Shown: positions 10,306-19,663 of the stretch, piece by piece
Layout: every line of letters starts with the position of its first letter
How positions within the stretch are numbered: the first letter of the stretch is position 1
Assembly (NCBI GenBank): GCA_011389535.1
Contig: JAABUE010000009.1
Location: 1 to 40,034, forward strand
Source: Anaerolineales bacterium
GTDB taxonomy: Bacteria; Chloroflexota; Anaerolineae; Anaerolineales; Villigracilaceae
Length of the DNA: 40,034 bases
Direction of reading: 5' to 3'
Notes under the pieces: generated by a model
Told to the model about the DNA's origin: nothing
Databases searched by the model: none
Seen by the model: the letters and a program-made list of their open reading frames with translations, nothing else
Program-made: the position numbers and the translations under genes

Positions 10306-11556
10306 ATGTCCAAACTTTTAGGTGCGCTCCTTCTGGGAGGGTATAGCTTTCTGATCCTGCCCGCGATCGTTCTTATTGCAGCCTCCTTTTTTGACCGCTC
10401 CCCAACCCCCGGGCAGCCTTCCCGCAGCAGGTTGCTGGCGTTCCTGAGCTTGACTGCCATGGTGCTGGCTTTGCTAGGATTGCTGATCTGGTTCAACCCG
10501 TATGGCAGGGAGATCAGCAGTTCACTGCCTGCCTTCGGTGTGTTGGTTGTGTTGGTCGCCCTGCTTGTTTATCTCCTGTACCACTCACGCGCGCTGGCCG
10601 GATTGTGGTCAAAGGAGAAAGCCCTTGTCATCCTTTTTGCTCTGGCCTACCTGGGGCTTTTCATTTTTTTGGGGCTGGCGGACCTTTTTGCCTTTATCGC
10701 AACACTTGTGCTAGCGCTAACGTTCGCACTGATTTTGTACCTGCCTCGGGCAGGCTTCCCCACACTGGGAATCCTCAGCATGCTGACCCTGGTGGCGCTC
10801 ATCTTCACCACCGGTGGATGGATATACATCCCTGGTGCCGATCTGCCGGCCTGGTCTCGGACAGCGTTCTCGATCCTGACAGCGGTTACCCTGCTTACAT
10901 CTATCCTGCTGCCGGCGGGTTTATTGTATGCCAGCCTGCGGGTTTCGTCGTCTGTGAAGAAGCCACATCTGCTGTGGAGTCTGCTATTGAGCGCCATCTT
11001 GCTGGCAGGCTCAGCTTATCAATTGCTCTGGGAAGGGATTTGGTCGGCCGCGCATGCACGCGCGTTCGAAGACCACCTGCCTTTTGCGCATTTTATGCTC
11101 AGCCTGATTGCCGGGGTGTTGCTAGCGCTCATGCTGCACGGCTACAGAAAGTGGGTCGGGCCGCTCTATACTATTCTGGTGACCACTATCGTGGTCCTGG
11201 CGTTTGCCTGGGGCTGGAACCTATCCGCCTTCGAGATGACCGAGCGCCGCGCCGCAACTGTTGACCAGGCCATCGTCAACTATCACCGGGATCATGGCGT
11301 CTATCCGGCCAGCCTGGCGGACCTCAGCCTGCGCTACCTGTTCTTACTGTCCCCGCCGGTGGTGGTGCGTACGGGTGGCTGGTGTTATCAATCCACTGGG
11401 GACTCTTATCGCCTGGGCTACATCAGCGGCGATTTCACTTATTTCGAAAGGGAATTCAAAGTCGAAACCTTCGCCCAAAAAGGCGAACTGCCCGCTGGAA
11501 ACTGGGCTTGCGATGAGCTGCGAACGAGGTTCGAGTCGATGGAATTTATTTTTTGA
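10306..11556 (+). CDS. Polytopic membrane protein with C-terminal soluble domain, function unknown
   Basis: 416-aa ORF with about 10 hydrophobic segments, then TVDQAIVNYHRDHGVYPASLADLSLRYLF resembling a type II secretion G-like/pilin-like C-terminal region. Confidence 0.7.
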   Translation: MSKLLGALLLGGYSFLILPAIVLIAASFFDRSPTPGQPSRSRLLAFLSLTAMVLALLGLLIWFNPYGREISSSLPAFGVLVVLVALLVYLLYHSRALAGLWSKEKALVILFALAYLGLFIFLGLADLFAFIATLVLALTFALILYLPRAGFPTLGILSMLTLVALIFTTGGWIYIPGADLPAWSRTAFSILTAVTLLTSILLPAGLLYASLRVSSSVKKPHLLWSLLLSAILLAGSAYQLLWEGIWSAAHARAFEDHLPFAHFMLSLIAGVLLALMLHGYRKWVGPLYTILVTTIVVLAFAWGWNLSAFEMTERRAATVDQAIVNYHRDHGVYPASLADLSLRYLFLLSPPVVVRTGGWCYQSTGDSYRLGYISGDFTYFEREFKVETFAQKGELPAGNWACDELRTRFESMEFIF

Positions 11557-11571
11557 ATCCTGCCCGGCAAC

Positions 11572-11595
11572 AGACTCAATCACGGAGTCTTTTTC
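11572..11595 (+). terminator. Terminator-like hairpin after the membrane protein gene
   Basis: AGACTC-N7-GAGTCT followed by TTTTTC. Confidence 0.45.
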
Positions 11596-11623
11596 TCAGT
11601 GTCTCCGTACAAGCCGTCTATTT

Positions 11624-12682
11624 CTACTTCTCTACACTCAACACCCCTCCTACCGCGTTCAGCTTCAATGTCCAGGTGCTGCCGGGCTGGAACTGCTGGA
11701 ACTCGCCCAGGTCGCCGGGACTGTAGGTGATTTCGCCCTCCTCACTACTAAAATAGACCGTGTAATCAGCTTTTCCATCCCCGAGGCGCTGGCTGCTGCT
11801 AATGCTGGGTTGTTCATAGAATGGATTTAGGTTGTGCCCGTCCAGGGTGTAAGTTTGGATAACGGTCCATTCGTCTACAGTGTAGTCGCAGTATTGCTCT
11901 GACTCCGTGTGGCATTCTTCCACCACTTCGGCGGAGCCGTCGCCGCGGTCGATGGTCCTTTCTTCGCAGACTTCCCGGCTGTCTTCGTAACAGGAGATGT
12001 TATAGGCGCCCGAAGGCGGGCCGCCGCGCTCATCGTTATAGTTCACCGCACGAATCTCTTGCACGGGCATGGAGGTCTGCCAGTACACGTCTCGCACGGT
12101 GGCCTGTACGGACTGTGACGGGAAGACGAACAACATCAAGATCGCCACACAACACAGCGCCAGCGCCGCGCCGATCCCACCTAACAGTAGCCAGTTGGGT
12201 TTCTTTTTAGCGGCCTTTGCGGCGGCGTCTGCTACCCCTGTGGAGGCTGGCATAGCAGGCGCAGCTCTGGCAGGACGAGGCAGAGAAGCGCCGCATTCCA
12301 CACAATTTATGTTCGTCCCCGGGTTCACTGTCCCGCAGTTGGTGCAGGTGACGGGTTCCAGCTTTGCCGTCGACATGTCGATCTCGCGCCCGGTCTGGCG
12401 TGCGACCCCCTCCGTCAGGTCCGCGCCACACTGCGAGCAATTCTCCGCTGTGGACGGGTTGCGCGTGCCGCAGAATCCGCAGTGGATGTCTGCGCCGCGG
12501 CCTCTCAATTCGCTGGCCTTTTCCTCGGAAACGAACTTCTTTTCAGCCGGCGCTTCGAACTGCACATCTTCGGGCTGTGGCGCGCCGCAGTTCACGCAGG
12601 TCTTTTCAAAGCCCTTGTTGCGCGTGTTGCAATTTGGGCAGGTCCATTCCAGTTCGATAAATCCTTTGCTTCTGCGGGCCAT
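11624..12682 (-). CDS. Membrane-anchored protein with three zinc-ribbon/RanBP2-like fingers and an extracytoplasmic C-terminal domain
   Basis: WTCPNCNTRNKGFEKTCVNCG, IHCGFCGTRNPSTAENCSQCG, VTCTNCGTVNPGTNINCVECG; TM segment WLLLGGIGAALALCCVAILMLFVFP. Confidence 0.85.
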   Translation of the reverse strand: MARRSKGFIELEWTCPNCNTRNKGFEKTCVNCGAPQPEDVQFEAPAEKKFVSEEKASELRGRGADIHCGFCGTRNPSTAENCSQCGADLTEGVARQTGREIDMSTAKLEPVTCTNCGTVNPGTNINCVECGASLPRPARAAPAMPASTGVADAAAKAAKKKPNWLLLGGIGAALALCCVAILMLFVFPSQSVQATVRDVYWQTSMPVQEIRAVNYNDERGGPPSGAYNISCYEDSREVCEERTIDRGDGSAEVVEECHTESEQYCDYTVDEWTVIQTYTLDGHNLNPFYEQPSISSSQRLGDGKADYTVYFSSEEGEITYSPGDLGEFQQFQPGSTWTLKLNAVGGVLSVEK

Positions 12683-12730
12683 CGTGCCTCCTCAATGAAT
12701 GCTGGGGGAATTTTATCAAAATTTCATTGG

Positions 12731-12865
12731 CGCTGAGCGGAGTGCAACGCAGTCGCATCGTCCCCGAAGGGGGAAACGCGTGTGTATTCAAAAAATGCCC
12801 TTCGACTGCGCCGCCCGGTTACGGTACAACTTGAAGACGACTCGACCAACGGCGGCTCCGCTCAG
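12731..12865. repeat. Degenerate long inverted repeat (CTGAGCGGAG ... CTCCGCTCAG)
   Basis: CTGAGCGGAG at 12733-12742 and its exact reverse complement at 12856-12865, in the gap between two genes. Confidence 0.5.
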
Positions 12866-12873
12866 GGACAAAC

Positions 12874-13881
12874 TTAAAACCCATGCCACCTGCGGACTTC
12901 CTCCAGACGGGAGTCGACCTCCGGCTCCCCGCGCGGACTGGGATCACCCGCATCGAATTCCTGCGTCTTGCCTGCCAGCGCTGAAAAGACCGCTCCAGCT
13001 CCGTTGGCGACGTTGACCGGCTGGTAACCGCCCTCCAGTACAAAGACGATCTTCCCGCCGCAATGCTCGGCAGCTAGCTCCACCAGCCGTTTCGAAATTT
13101 GGAAAAATCCTGCCGACGAAAGTCCCAGGGCTGTAATAGGATCATTCCAGTGCGCATCGAACCCGGCCGAGACCAGGATCATCTCCGGTCTGAATGCTTC
13201 TACCATCGGTTGGATGATCTCATCCGTGATCCGTGCGAAGGCCTGATCCCCCGCATAAGCGGGCAGAGGTACATTGACAATCCGTTTCCTGGCGTGGGGC
13301 GCATCCTCGAACCAGCCTGTGCCAGGATAAATGCCCCATTGATGCGTAGAGAGATAGGCCAGGCGCTCATCATTCAGAAAAGCCGCCTGCGTGCCGTTGC
13401 CGTGATGGGCATCGTAATCCACCACCAGAACGCGCTCCATTCCCTGCGCCAGCGCATCCCTTGCGGCTACCGCTACGTTGTTGAACAGGCAAAAGCCCAT
13501 TGCCTTATCGGGTTCGGCGTGGTGCCCCGGCGGCCGGACGATAGCGAAGGCATTATCAATTTCTCCATTAAGCACAGCTCGCGCGCATACCAGCGTCGCG
13601 CCAGCGGCTAGCAGGGCATCGTCATAGGATGTCGGGGCGACGTAGGTTGGGGCGTAGTCAATAATGCCGGGTGCCTGCTCACGACAGACGCGCTCCAGCC
13701 CGCTGATCAGGCGTGGGAGGTGCACGCGTGCAATGTCTTCCTGTTTGGCGGGAACGGATTCGAGACGGGTTGCAGAAAAAGAATCAAGCTTGGGAGTGAG
13801 TTCGTCCAGACGACCCGGGCGTTCAGGATGATCAGGATATTCATGTCCAGGGGAAGGGACAAACGTGTAAGCGGTGGTCAT
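12874..13881 (-). CDS. Histone deacetylase / acetoin-utilization (AcuC-like) family protein
   Basis: HPERPGRLDELTPKLD, VRPPGHHAEPDKAMGFCLFNNVAVAARDA, VLVVDYDAHHGNGTQAAFL, SAGFDAHWNDPI. Confidence 0.93.
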   Translation of the reverse strand: MTTAYTFVPSPGHEYPDHPERPGRLDELTPKLDSFSATRLESVPAKQEDIARVHLPRLISGLERVCREQAPGIIDYAPTYVAPTSYDDALLAAGATLVCARAVLNGEIDNAFAIVRPPGHHAEPDKAMGFCLFNNVAVAARDALAQGMERVLVVDYDAHHGNGTQAAFLNDERLAYLSTHQWGIYPGTGWFEDAPHARKRIVNVPLPAYAGDQAFARITDEIIQPMVEAFRPEMILVSAGFDAHWNDPITALGLSSAGFFQISKRLVELAAEHCGGKIVFVLEGGYQPVNVANGAGAVFSALAGKTQEFDAGDPSPRGEPEVDSRLEEVRRWHGF

Positions 13882-13905
13882 GGGGATATTATACATTCAA
13901 CAAAA

Positions 13906-13935
13906 GGTGACAGTCACTTTGAAGCGACTGTCACC
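13906..13935. repeat. Palindrome GGTGACAGTC...GACTGTCACC
   Basis: GGTGACAGTCACTTTGAAGCGACTGTCACC: 10-bp perfect outer arms. Confidence 0.8.
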
Positions 13936-13950
13936 AAGAGGCCACCTTAA

Positions 13951-13982
13951 AGACCAACAGGCACCGAAGTGCCTGCTGGTCT
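13951..13982. repeat. Palindrome AGACCAACAGGCAC...GTGCCTGCTGGTCT
   Basis: 14-bp arms with one mismatch around CGAA. Confidence 0.8.
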
Positions 13983-14178
13983 TGAGGGGGGAGGGACACC
14001 ACCGTCTGTTCAACATGGGGGGGGCATGCTGTTCAGATTGTTCGGTGGGTGACACCTAAATACCAATAAAAGGGAGGGCAGGTGTCGTTAGCAATAATAT
14101 ACACCTAAACAACCCGGATAACATTAAATTAAGATTAGAAATAAGGGCAAAATTGTCTAATTTGATCCCCCGAAACTC

Positions 14179-14655
14179 CTACTCAGTCCTGTGTCCTTTC
14201 GAGCCGAAGATTTTCAACCACTCATCCACTTCGGCTGGTGAGACTTTGCGGTCCTGGGCGGGTTTGCTGTTCTCTACGCGCGGCGTCTGTTGCAGCAGAC
14301 GGGCAAACCCCTCGGACGAGAGCACTTCAGCGCGGGCTTCACGCGCATTGGCCTGCACCTGCCTGTCGGAGCTGACCACGGTCCAGTTTTTGGCGGCGCG
14401 CCCCAGCCTTTTGAGCCGCCGGGCGATGGCGGCGTCGGCGGTCGTCCCGGCGCGGACGAAGGTCGCTTTAACGGTGCCCATGCCACGGGTCCCGGCCTGA
14501 CCCGCAGGAGCGCCGTCGAAATAGACTTCCACCTGCCTGCGGTGTAACCTGGAAAATTCCCGCAAGAGATCCACCAGTTCCAATTCGTCGTCGAATGAAT
14601 CCAGGCGCAGTCCAACTTTTGGGATCAGGTTATGTCCGTCTATTAGATAGGGCAT
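14179..14655 (-). CDS. NYN-domain (YacP-like) putative RNase
   Basis: MPYLIDGHNLIPKVGLRLDSFDDELELVDLL...VEVYFDGAP...VVSSDRQVQANAREARAEVLSSEGFARLL; internal ATG at 14655 chosen over the upstream ORF start. Confidence 0.85.
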   Translation of the reverse strand: MPYLIDGHNLIPKVGLRLDSFDDELELVDLLREFSRLHRRQVEVYFDGAPAGQAGTRGMGTVKATFVRAGTTADAAIARRLKRLGRAAKNWTVVSSDRQVQANAREARAEVLSSEGFARLLQQTPRVENSKPAQDRKVSPAEVDEWLKIFGSKGHRTE

Positions 14656-14684
14656 GTCTGAATTATAACGTACAGAAGCCGCGC

Positions 14685-14713
14685 TTGACTCGAATGGCTG
14701 CTTGTGATATAAA
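14685..14713 (+). promoter_or_regulatory. Sigma70-like promoter upstream of SAM riboswitch 1
   Basis: TTGACT - 17 nt - TATAAA. Confidence 0.65.
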
Positions 14714-14737
14714 CCCGCCCTAACAACTGAAAATTCG

Positions 14738-14900
14738 CTCTTATCCAGAGAGGCTGAGGGACCGGCCCTGTGAAGCCTCGGCAACCGGTTAGCGATTAAG
14801 CTGTCAGCAATCAGCGTTTAGCCTTTGGCTAAATGCTGATCGCCAAAAGCTGAGAGCTAAAACGGTGCCAACTCCGGCAGATGATTCTGGAAGATAAGAT
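14738..14900 (+). ncRNA. SAM-I (S-box) riboswitch with enlarged P3 loop
   Basis: Conserved core CTCTTATCCAGAGAGGCTGAGGGACCGGCCCTGTGAAGCCTCGGCAACC ... GGTGCCAACTCCGGCAG...CTGGAAGATAAGA; P1 tcttatc/gataaga. Confidence 0.96.
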
Positions 14901-14911
14901 GAAGCGCGCAG

Positions 14912-14941
14912 CCTCTTCTTACCTCCCAGAAGAGGTTTTTG
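14912..14941 (+). terminator. Rho-independent terminator of SAM riboswitch 1
   Basis: CCTCTTC-N10-GAAGAGG followed by TTTTTGTTTT. Confidence 0.85.
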
Positions 14942-14988
14942 TTTTCCTCTTCCGGGTAATGGGCGGAAATTAACCAAAGGAGGCTTCC

Positions 14989-16278
14989 ATGACCCATCAC
15001 AACAACCCTGAGCGAAAGTTAGGATTCAGCACCCGCCAACTGCATGCGGGATATATCCCCGAAGCGACAACCGGTTCGCGGGCGGTGCCGATTTACCAGA
15101 CCACAGCCTACAACCTGCAGAGCACCGAGCGCGCTGCCCGCCTGTTTGCGCTCGAGGAAACGGGAAATATCTACACCCGCATCAGCAACCCGACCAGCAA
15201 CGTACTCGAGCAGCGCATGGCAAATCTGGAAGGGGGCGTGGGGGCGCTGGAAGTCAGCTCGGGTCATGCCGCGCAGACGACGGCCATCTTTGCGATCTGC
15301 CAGGCAGGCGACCATATCGTCTCGGCGGCTACGCTGTACGGTGGGACGGTCAGCCAGTTCAAATTCACGTTTCCGCGCCTGGGCATCGACGTGACTTTCG
15401 TAGACCCGGCTGACCCGGAGAATTTTCGCCGCGCCGTAAAAGAAAACACTAAGATCATCTACGGTGAGACGCTGGGCAATCCCTTGGTGAACGTTTTTCC
15501 GTTGGAAGCAGCGGCCAAAGTTGCGCAGGAATATCACATCCCGTTGATGATCGATAACACCCTGGCAACTCCATATCTGTGCCGGCCGTTCGAGTGGGGT
15601 GCGAACATCATCACGCATTCGACCACCAAGTACATCGGCGGGCATGGCACCAGCATGGGCGGCGTAATCGTGGACGGCGGCAACTTCGACTGGCAGCACG
15701 AACAATTCCCGAACTTCACCGAACCCGATCCTTCCTACCACGGCGTTTCCTACGCGGATGATTTCGGGCCGCTGGCGTTCATTTCCAAGGCCAGGGCCGG
15801 GATTTTGCGAGATATCGGCGCATGCCAATCGCCGTTCAACTCGTGGCTGCTGATCCAGGGGCTGGAAACATTGAGCCTGCGCATGGAGCAGCATGTATCC
15901 AACGCGCAGGCGGTTGCTGAGTTCCTCGAGGACCATCCTAAGGTTAACTGGGTCAAGTATCCAGGGCTGGCAAGCCATCCCGATCACGGACTGGCGCAGA
16001 AGTACCTGCCCAAAGGACCCGGCGCGATGGTCGGATTCGGCGTTCAGGGCGGGCGGGAGGCGGGCGCAAAGTTCATCAACAGTTTAAAACTTTTCAGCCA
16101 CGTTGCCAACCTGGGGGATGCCAAGTCCCTGGCCATCCACCCGGCCAGCACCACCCACAGCCAGCTTTCCGCGGATGAACAGGTAACTGCCGGGGTCAGT
16201 CCTGATTTCGTCCGTTTAAGCGTTGGCATCGAAGACATCGACGATATCCTGTGGGATCTGGACCAAGCCCTGCGTTAG
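14989..16278 (+). CDS. metY: O-acetylhomoserine aminocarboxypropyltransferase/cysteine synthase family
   Basis: [76 protein letters not shown]; downstream of an S-box. Confidence 0.93.
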   Translation: MTHHNNPERKLGFSTRQLHAGYIPEATTGSRAVPIYQTTAYNLQSTERAARLFALEETGNIYTRISNPTSNVLEQRMANLEGGVGALEVSSGHAAQTTAIFAICQAGDHIVSAATLYGGTVSQFKFTFPRLGIDVTFVDPADPENFRRAVKENTKIIYGETLGNPLVNVFPLEAAAKVAQEYHIPLMIDNTLATPYLCRPFEWGANIITHSTTKYIGGHGTSMGGVIVDGGNFDWQHEQFPNFTEPDPSYHGVSYADDFGPLAFISKARAGILRDIGACQSPFNSWLLIQGLETLSLRMEQHVSNAQAVAEFLEDHPKVNWVKYPGLASHPDHGLAQKYLPKGPGAMVGFGVQGGREAGAKFINSLKLFSHVANLGDAKSLAIHPASTTHSQLSADEQVTAGVSPDFVRLSVGIEDIDDILWDLDQALR

Positions 16279-16287
16279 GAGTTCTTT

Positions 16288-17229
16288 ATGCCAGTCAGAA
16301 TTCCAACCACTCTACCTGCCCGGGTCATCCTGGAGCGCGAAAACATCTTCGTCATGGGCCACGAGCGCGCCGAGCACCAGGATATCCGCCCGCTGCGTGT
16401 GGCCATCCTGAACTTGATGCCCACCAAGATCGAAACCGAAACGCAGTTGTTACGCTTGCTGGGCAATTCCGCTCTGCAGGTGGAAATCAGCCTGTTACAA
16501 ACGGCCACTTACCAACCAAAGAATACGGCTTCCGATCACCTGATCGCCCATTATCAGACCTGGGAGCAGGTACGCGAGCAGAAATTCGACGGCCTGGTCA
16601 TCACCGGCGCGCCGGTGGAGCACCTGCCTTTCGAGGAAGTGGAATACTGGGATGAACTGCGCGCCATCATGGATTGGGCTGCAAGCAACGTCTTTTCCAC
16701 CCTGTACATTTGCTGGGGCGCGCAGGCGGGTCTTTATCACCGCTACGGTATCCCGAAATATCCGCTTCCCCAAAAGATGTTTGGGGTATTCGAGCACAAC
16801 GTCCTTGTCCGCAATGAGAAGCTGCTGCGCGGTTTCGATGATACTTTCCTTGCGCCGCACTCGCGGCATACCGAAGTCCGGGTGGAGGATATTGAAAAGA
16901 TAGATGACTTGAAGCTGCTGGCCGTTTCGGAAGATGCGGGCGTGTACCTGGCCGCCTCTCGCGATGGACGGCATGTGTACGTCACCGGTCACTCGGAGTA
17001 TGATCCCCTGACGTTAAAAGGCGAGTATGACCGGGATCTTAAACAGGGACTTCCCATTCCGGTTCCCGGGAACTACTTCCCGGACGATGACCCGTCCCGC
17101 CCGCCGCTGGTGCGCTGGCGCGGACATGCCAACCTGTTATTTGCGAACTGGTTGAACTACCACGTGTATCAGGTCACGCCATACGATCTGAAGAATATCC
17201 CCCATCATGGAACCTATGCGGATTTTTAA
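16288..17229 (+). CDS. metA: Homoserine O-acyltransferase MetA (predicted acetyl-CoA type)
   Basis: [86 protein letters not shown]. Confidence 0.94.
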   Translation: MPVRIPTTLPARVILERENIFVMGHERAEHQDIRPLRVAILNLMPTKIETETQLLRLLGNSALQVEISLLQTATYQPKNTASDHLIAHYQTWEQVREQKFDGLVITGAPVEHLPFEEVEYWDELRAIMDWAASNVFSTLYICWGAQAGLYHRYGIPKYPLPQKMFGVFEHNVLVRNEKLLRGFDDTFLAPHSRHTEVRVEDIEKIDDLKLLAVSEDAGVYLAASRDGRHVYVTGHSEYDPLTLKGEYDRDLKQGLPIPVPGNYFPDDDPSRPPLVRWRGHANLLFANWLNYHVYQVTPYDLKNIPHHGTYADF

Positions 17230-17261
17230 GGCTTGGGACATTCAAGCATAGGTGAGGAATG

Positions 17262-17300
17262 TGTCATTGCGAAACCTGCTACTCGGGTCTCGCAATGACA
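17262..17300. repeat. Palindrome TGTCATTGCGA...TCGCAATGACA
   Basis: Perfect 11-bp arms, 17-nt loop, just downstream of metA. Confidence 0.85.
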
Positions 17301-17310
17301 TATGAAAAAT

Positions 17311-17715
17311 TTACGCCAACGCAACTTCTTTCGTTGTGATATCGAACATAGGCGGGTGCTCGAAGTGTTTTTTCACGGCGCATAGTTCTGCCGACTTGAC
17401 CAGCGAAGGGCGGTATTTTTCCGGGAAGGAAGCCGGCACCTGGATCTCAAGATCGACTTTGCCCACCATACCGGTCAGCGGGTTGCTGTGCATGCGCTGC
17501 ACGATGCGAATGCCATCGGTAGAGAGTCCGCGCTGGCGGCAAAAGCCCAGTACATAAATACCCGCGCAAGTGCCCATCGAGGACAGGAACACGGCAAACG
17601 GAGTGGGCGCCGACCCATCACCGCCGCCGGTTGGGGGTTGGTCGGTTGGGATCGTGTAAGGGCCAAAGTGAGCGTCTACGCGGGCGCCACCGGGGAAGTC
17701 AATGATCATTTCCAT
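17311..17715 (-). CDS. OsmC family protein
   Basis: PTPFAVFLSSMGTCAGIYVLGFCRQRGL ... LCAVKKHFEHPPMFDI. Confidence 0.85.
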   Translation of the reverse strand: MEMIIDFPGGARVDAHFGPYTIPTDQPPTGGGDGSAPTPFAVFLSSMGTCAGIYVLGFCRQRGLSTDGIRIVQRMHSNPLTGMVGKVDLEIQVPASFPEKYRPSLVKSAELCAVKKHFEHPPMFDITTKEVALA

Positions 17716-17815
17716 GTAAAAATCTCCTATAGTGGTTATCCCCTATTTGATGTATAAATCCATAAAAAGTTGCAAGAGTAGATTTATAATAACTAACTAA
17801 GATAAGGAGCTTTGA

Positions 17816-18184
17816 ATGGCAAATAAAAAATCTGACAATTTATCTGTCCGCCCCAGTGGCGGCATGTTGCGTGACCTGGTGTTACGCGTAAAACTCATCG
17901 TCCGCCTGATGGGCGACAGGCGGGTCAACCCGTTTCTCAAGCTAATACCCATAGCGGCCCTGGCCTACCTGGTTTATCCCTTCGATCTGATCGCCCTCGT
18001 CCCTGGCGTGAGTGCGCTCGACGATGTGGCGATTGTTTCTATGGGCGCCTATATGTTTATCGAATTTTGTCCACCAGAAGTGGTGGAGGAACATATGAAG
18101 AGACTGACCAGCAACATGGACTCGGTTGAAGGCCTGGATGATATTGTAGATGCAGAAGCCGTGGAGATGGATGACGAAAATTAG
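17816..18184 (+). CDS. DUF1232 (YkvA-like) membrane protein
   Basis: RVNPFLKLIPIAALAYLVYPFDLIALVPGVSALDDVAIVSMGAYMFIEF. Confidence 0.8.
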   Translation: MANKKSDNLSVRPSGGMLRDLVLRVKLIVRLMGDRRVNPFLKLIPIAALAYLVYPFDLIALVPGVSALDDVAIVSMGAYMFIEFCPPEVVEEHMKRLTSNMDSVEGLDDIVDAEAVEMDDEN

Positions 18185-18187
18185 GAT

Positions 18188-19432
18188 ATGAAAATGAAGA
18201 GGGTTTTGATCGTACTTTTAACAGTGTTCCTGGTCGCCTGCCAATCTACATCCACTCCGGCTCCACCCACTCTTGCGCCTGCCACCGTTAATCCGGAAAC
18301 GGACGCGCCTCCGACGGAGTCTGCCACAATGCTGCCCCCCAGCGAAACTTCCACCGTTCCGCCCACGCCGACCAACGTGGCAACTTTCCCCAACCCGGAC
18401 GCTTATACCTGGGAAACGGTCGTTTCCGGCCTTGAGCGCCCCGTAGACCTGCAACACGCGGGTGACGGTTCAGGCAGGTTGTTAATCATCGAAAAACCCG
18501 GGCGTATCCGTGTTTTCCAGGATGGACAGTTGCTCGAGACGCCCTTTATGGATATCGTTGAACGCGTTGGCAGCAGCGGCAACGAACAAGGCTTGCTCGG
18601 GATGGCTTTTCATCCGAACTATGCGGAAAATGGATTTTTCTTTGTTAATTATACGGACTTGAACGGTGATACCGTCATTGCACGCTATCAGTGTACAACA
18701 GATCCCAATGCTGCCGACCCTGACAGCGAAGTCGTTTTGCTGAACGTGAGCCAGCCCTTCCGCAACCACAATGGCGGCGTGCTGGCTTTCGGGCCGGATG
18801 GTTATCTATACGCCGGGCTGGGGGATGGCGGCTCAGCGGGCGATCCACAAGGAAACGCTCAGTCACTGGATACGCTGCTGGGCAAGATCCTGCGCCTGGA
18901 CGTGGATTCGGGTGATCCCTATGCCATCCCACCGGATAACCCTTTCGGGGATGAAATCTGGGCCTACGGTTTGCGCAATCCCTGGCGCTTCTCTTTTGAC
19001 AGAGCCAACGGTGATTTGTTCATCGGTGACGTCGGTCAGGGGAGCCGGGAGGAGATCGATTATGTCGCTGCGGGTACACCCGGTGGGATGAATTTCGGTT
19101 GGGATTATTTCGAAGGCACCCAACCATTCGAAGGTACTCCACCGCAGGATGCGCAGCTCGTCCCGCCTGTGGCTGAATACAGCCATGGCGAAGGCTGCTC
19201 TGTAACCGGTGGCTATGTGTATCGCGGATCGATGCCTGAATGGAACGGGATCTACCTGTACGGCGATTATTGCTCGACCACCGTCTGGGGCCTGATCCGT
19301 TCCGACGGAGGCTGGCAGAACCAGGTCCTGTTTGGCGCGCCGGGGAGTATCACCTCCTTCGGTCAGGACGAAGCCGGCGAAGTCTACCTCATCACAGACG
19401 GCGGTCAGGTCTTGCGTCTCACACCCGTTTAA
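18188..19432 (+). CDS. PQQ-dependent sugar (glucose/sorbosone) dehydrogenase-like lipoprotein
   Basis: Lipobox LVACQ; GLERPVDLQHAGDGSGRLLIIEKPGRIRVF, LLGMAFHPNYAENGFFFVNYTD, HNGGVLAFGPDGYLYAGLGDGG, YGLRNPWRFSFDRANGDLFIGDVGQGSREEID. Confidence 0.92.
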   Translation: MKMKRVLIVLLTVFLVACQSTSTPAPPTLAPATVNPETDAPPTESATMLPPSETSTVPPTPTNVATFPNPDAYTWETVVSGLERPVDLQHAGDGSGRLLIIEKPGRIRVFQDGQLLETPFMDIVERVGSSGNEQGLLGMAFHPNYAENGFFFVNYTDLNGDTVIARYQCTTDPNAADPDSEVVLLNVSQPFRNHNGGVLAFGPDGYLYAGLGDGGSAGDPQGNAQSLDTLLGKILRLDVDSGDPYAIPPDNPFGDEIWAYGLRNPWRFSFDRANGDLFIGDVGQGSREEIDYVAAGTPGGMNFGWDYFEGTQPFEGTPPQDAQLVPPVAEYSHGEGCSVTGGYVYRGSMPEWNGIYLYGDYCSTTVWGLIRSDGGWQNQVLFGAPGSITSFGQDEAGEVYLITDGGQVLRLTPV

Positions 19433-19473
19433 ACTTTTAGAACTTACGAAGTTCGTGAAAAGATACTGAAAAT

Positions 19474-19506
19474 AAGGGCAGCGGTTTTGCAGCTGCCCTT
19501 ATTTTT
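19474..19506 (+). terminator. Rho-independent terminator
   Basis: AAGGGCAGC-N9-GCTGCCCTT followed by ATTTTTG. Confidence 0.85.
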
Positions 19507-19663
19507 GGGAATCTTTTATTCAACTGCGCAAAACATGACTTTAAAGTGGATAAATGCGAGACAGGTCATCCTAATTAGGCAATTTGTCATACAAATTTGG
19601 GAAGGCTGTCACTGGCTTGCACCTGCAGGTTTGCATACAATAGAAAAGTAGCAGGAGGCTGAT

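Noticed and set aside
15019-15987. 322-aa antisense ORF
   Set aside because: Shadow of metY; no recognisable domain.
19436-19467. AACTTACGAAGTT small palindrome before the terminator
   Set aside because: Only 5-bp arms; too short to support as a regulatory site.
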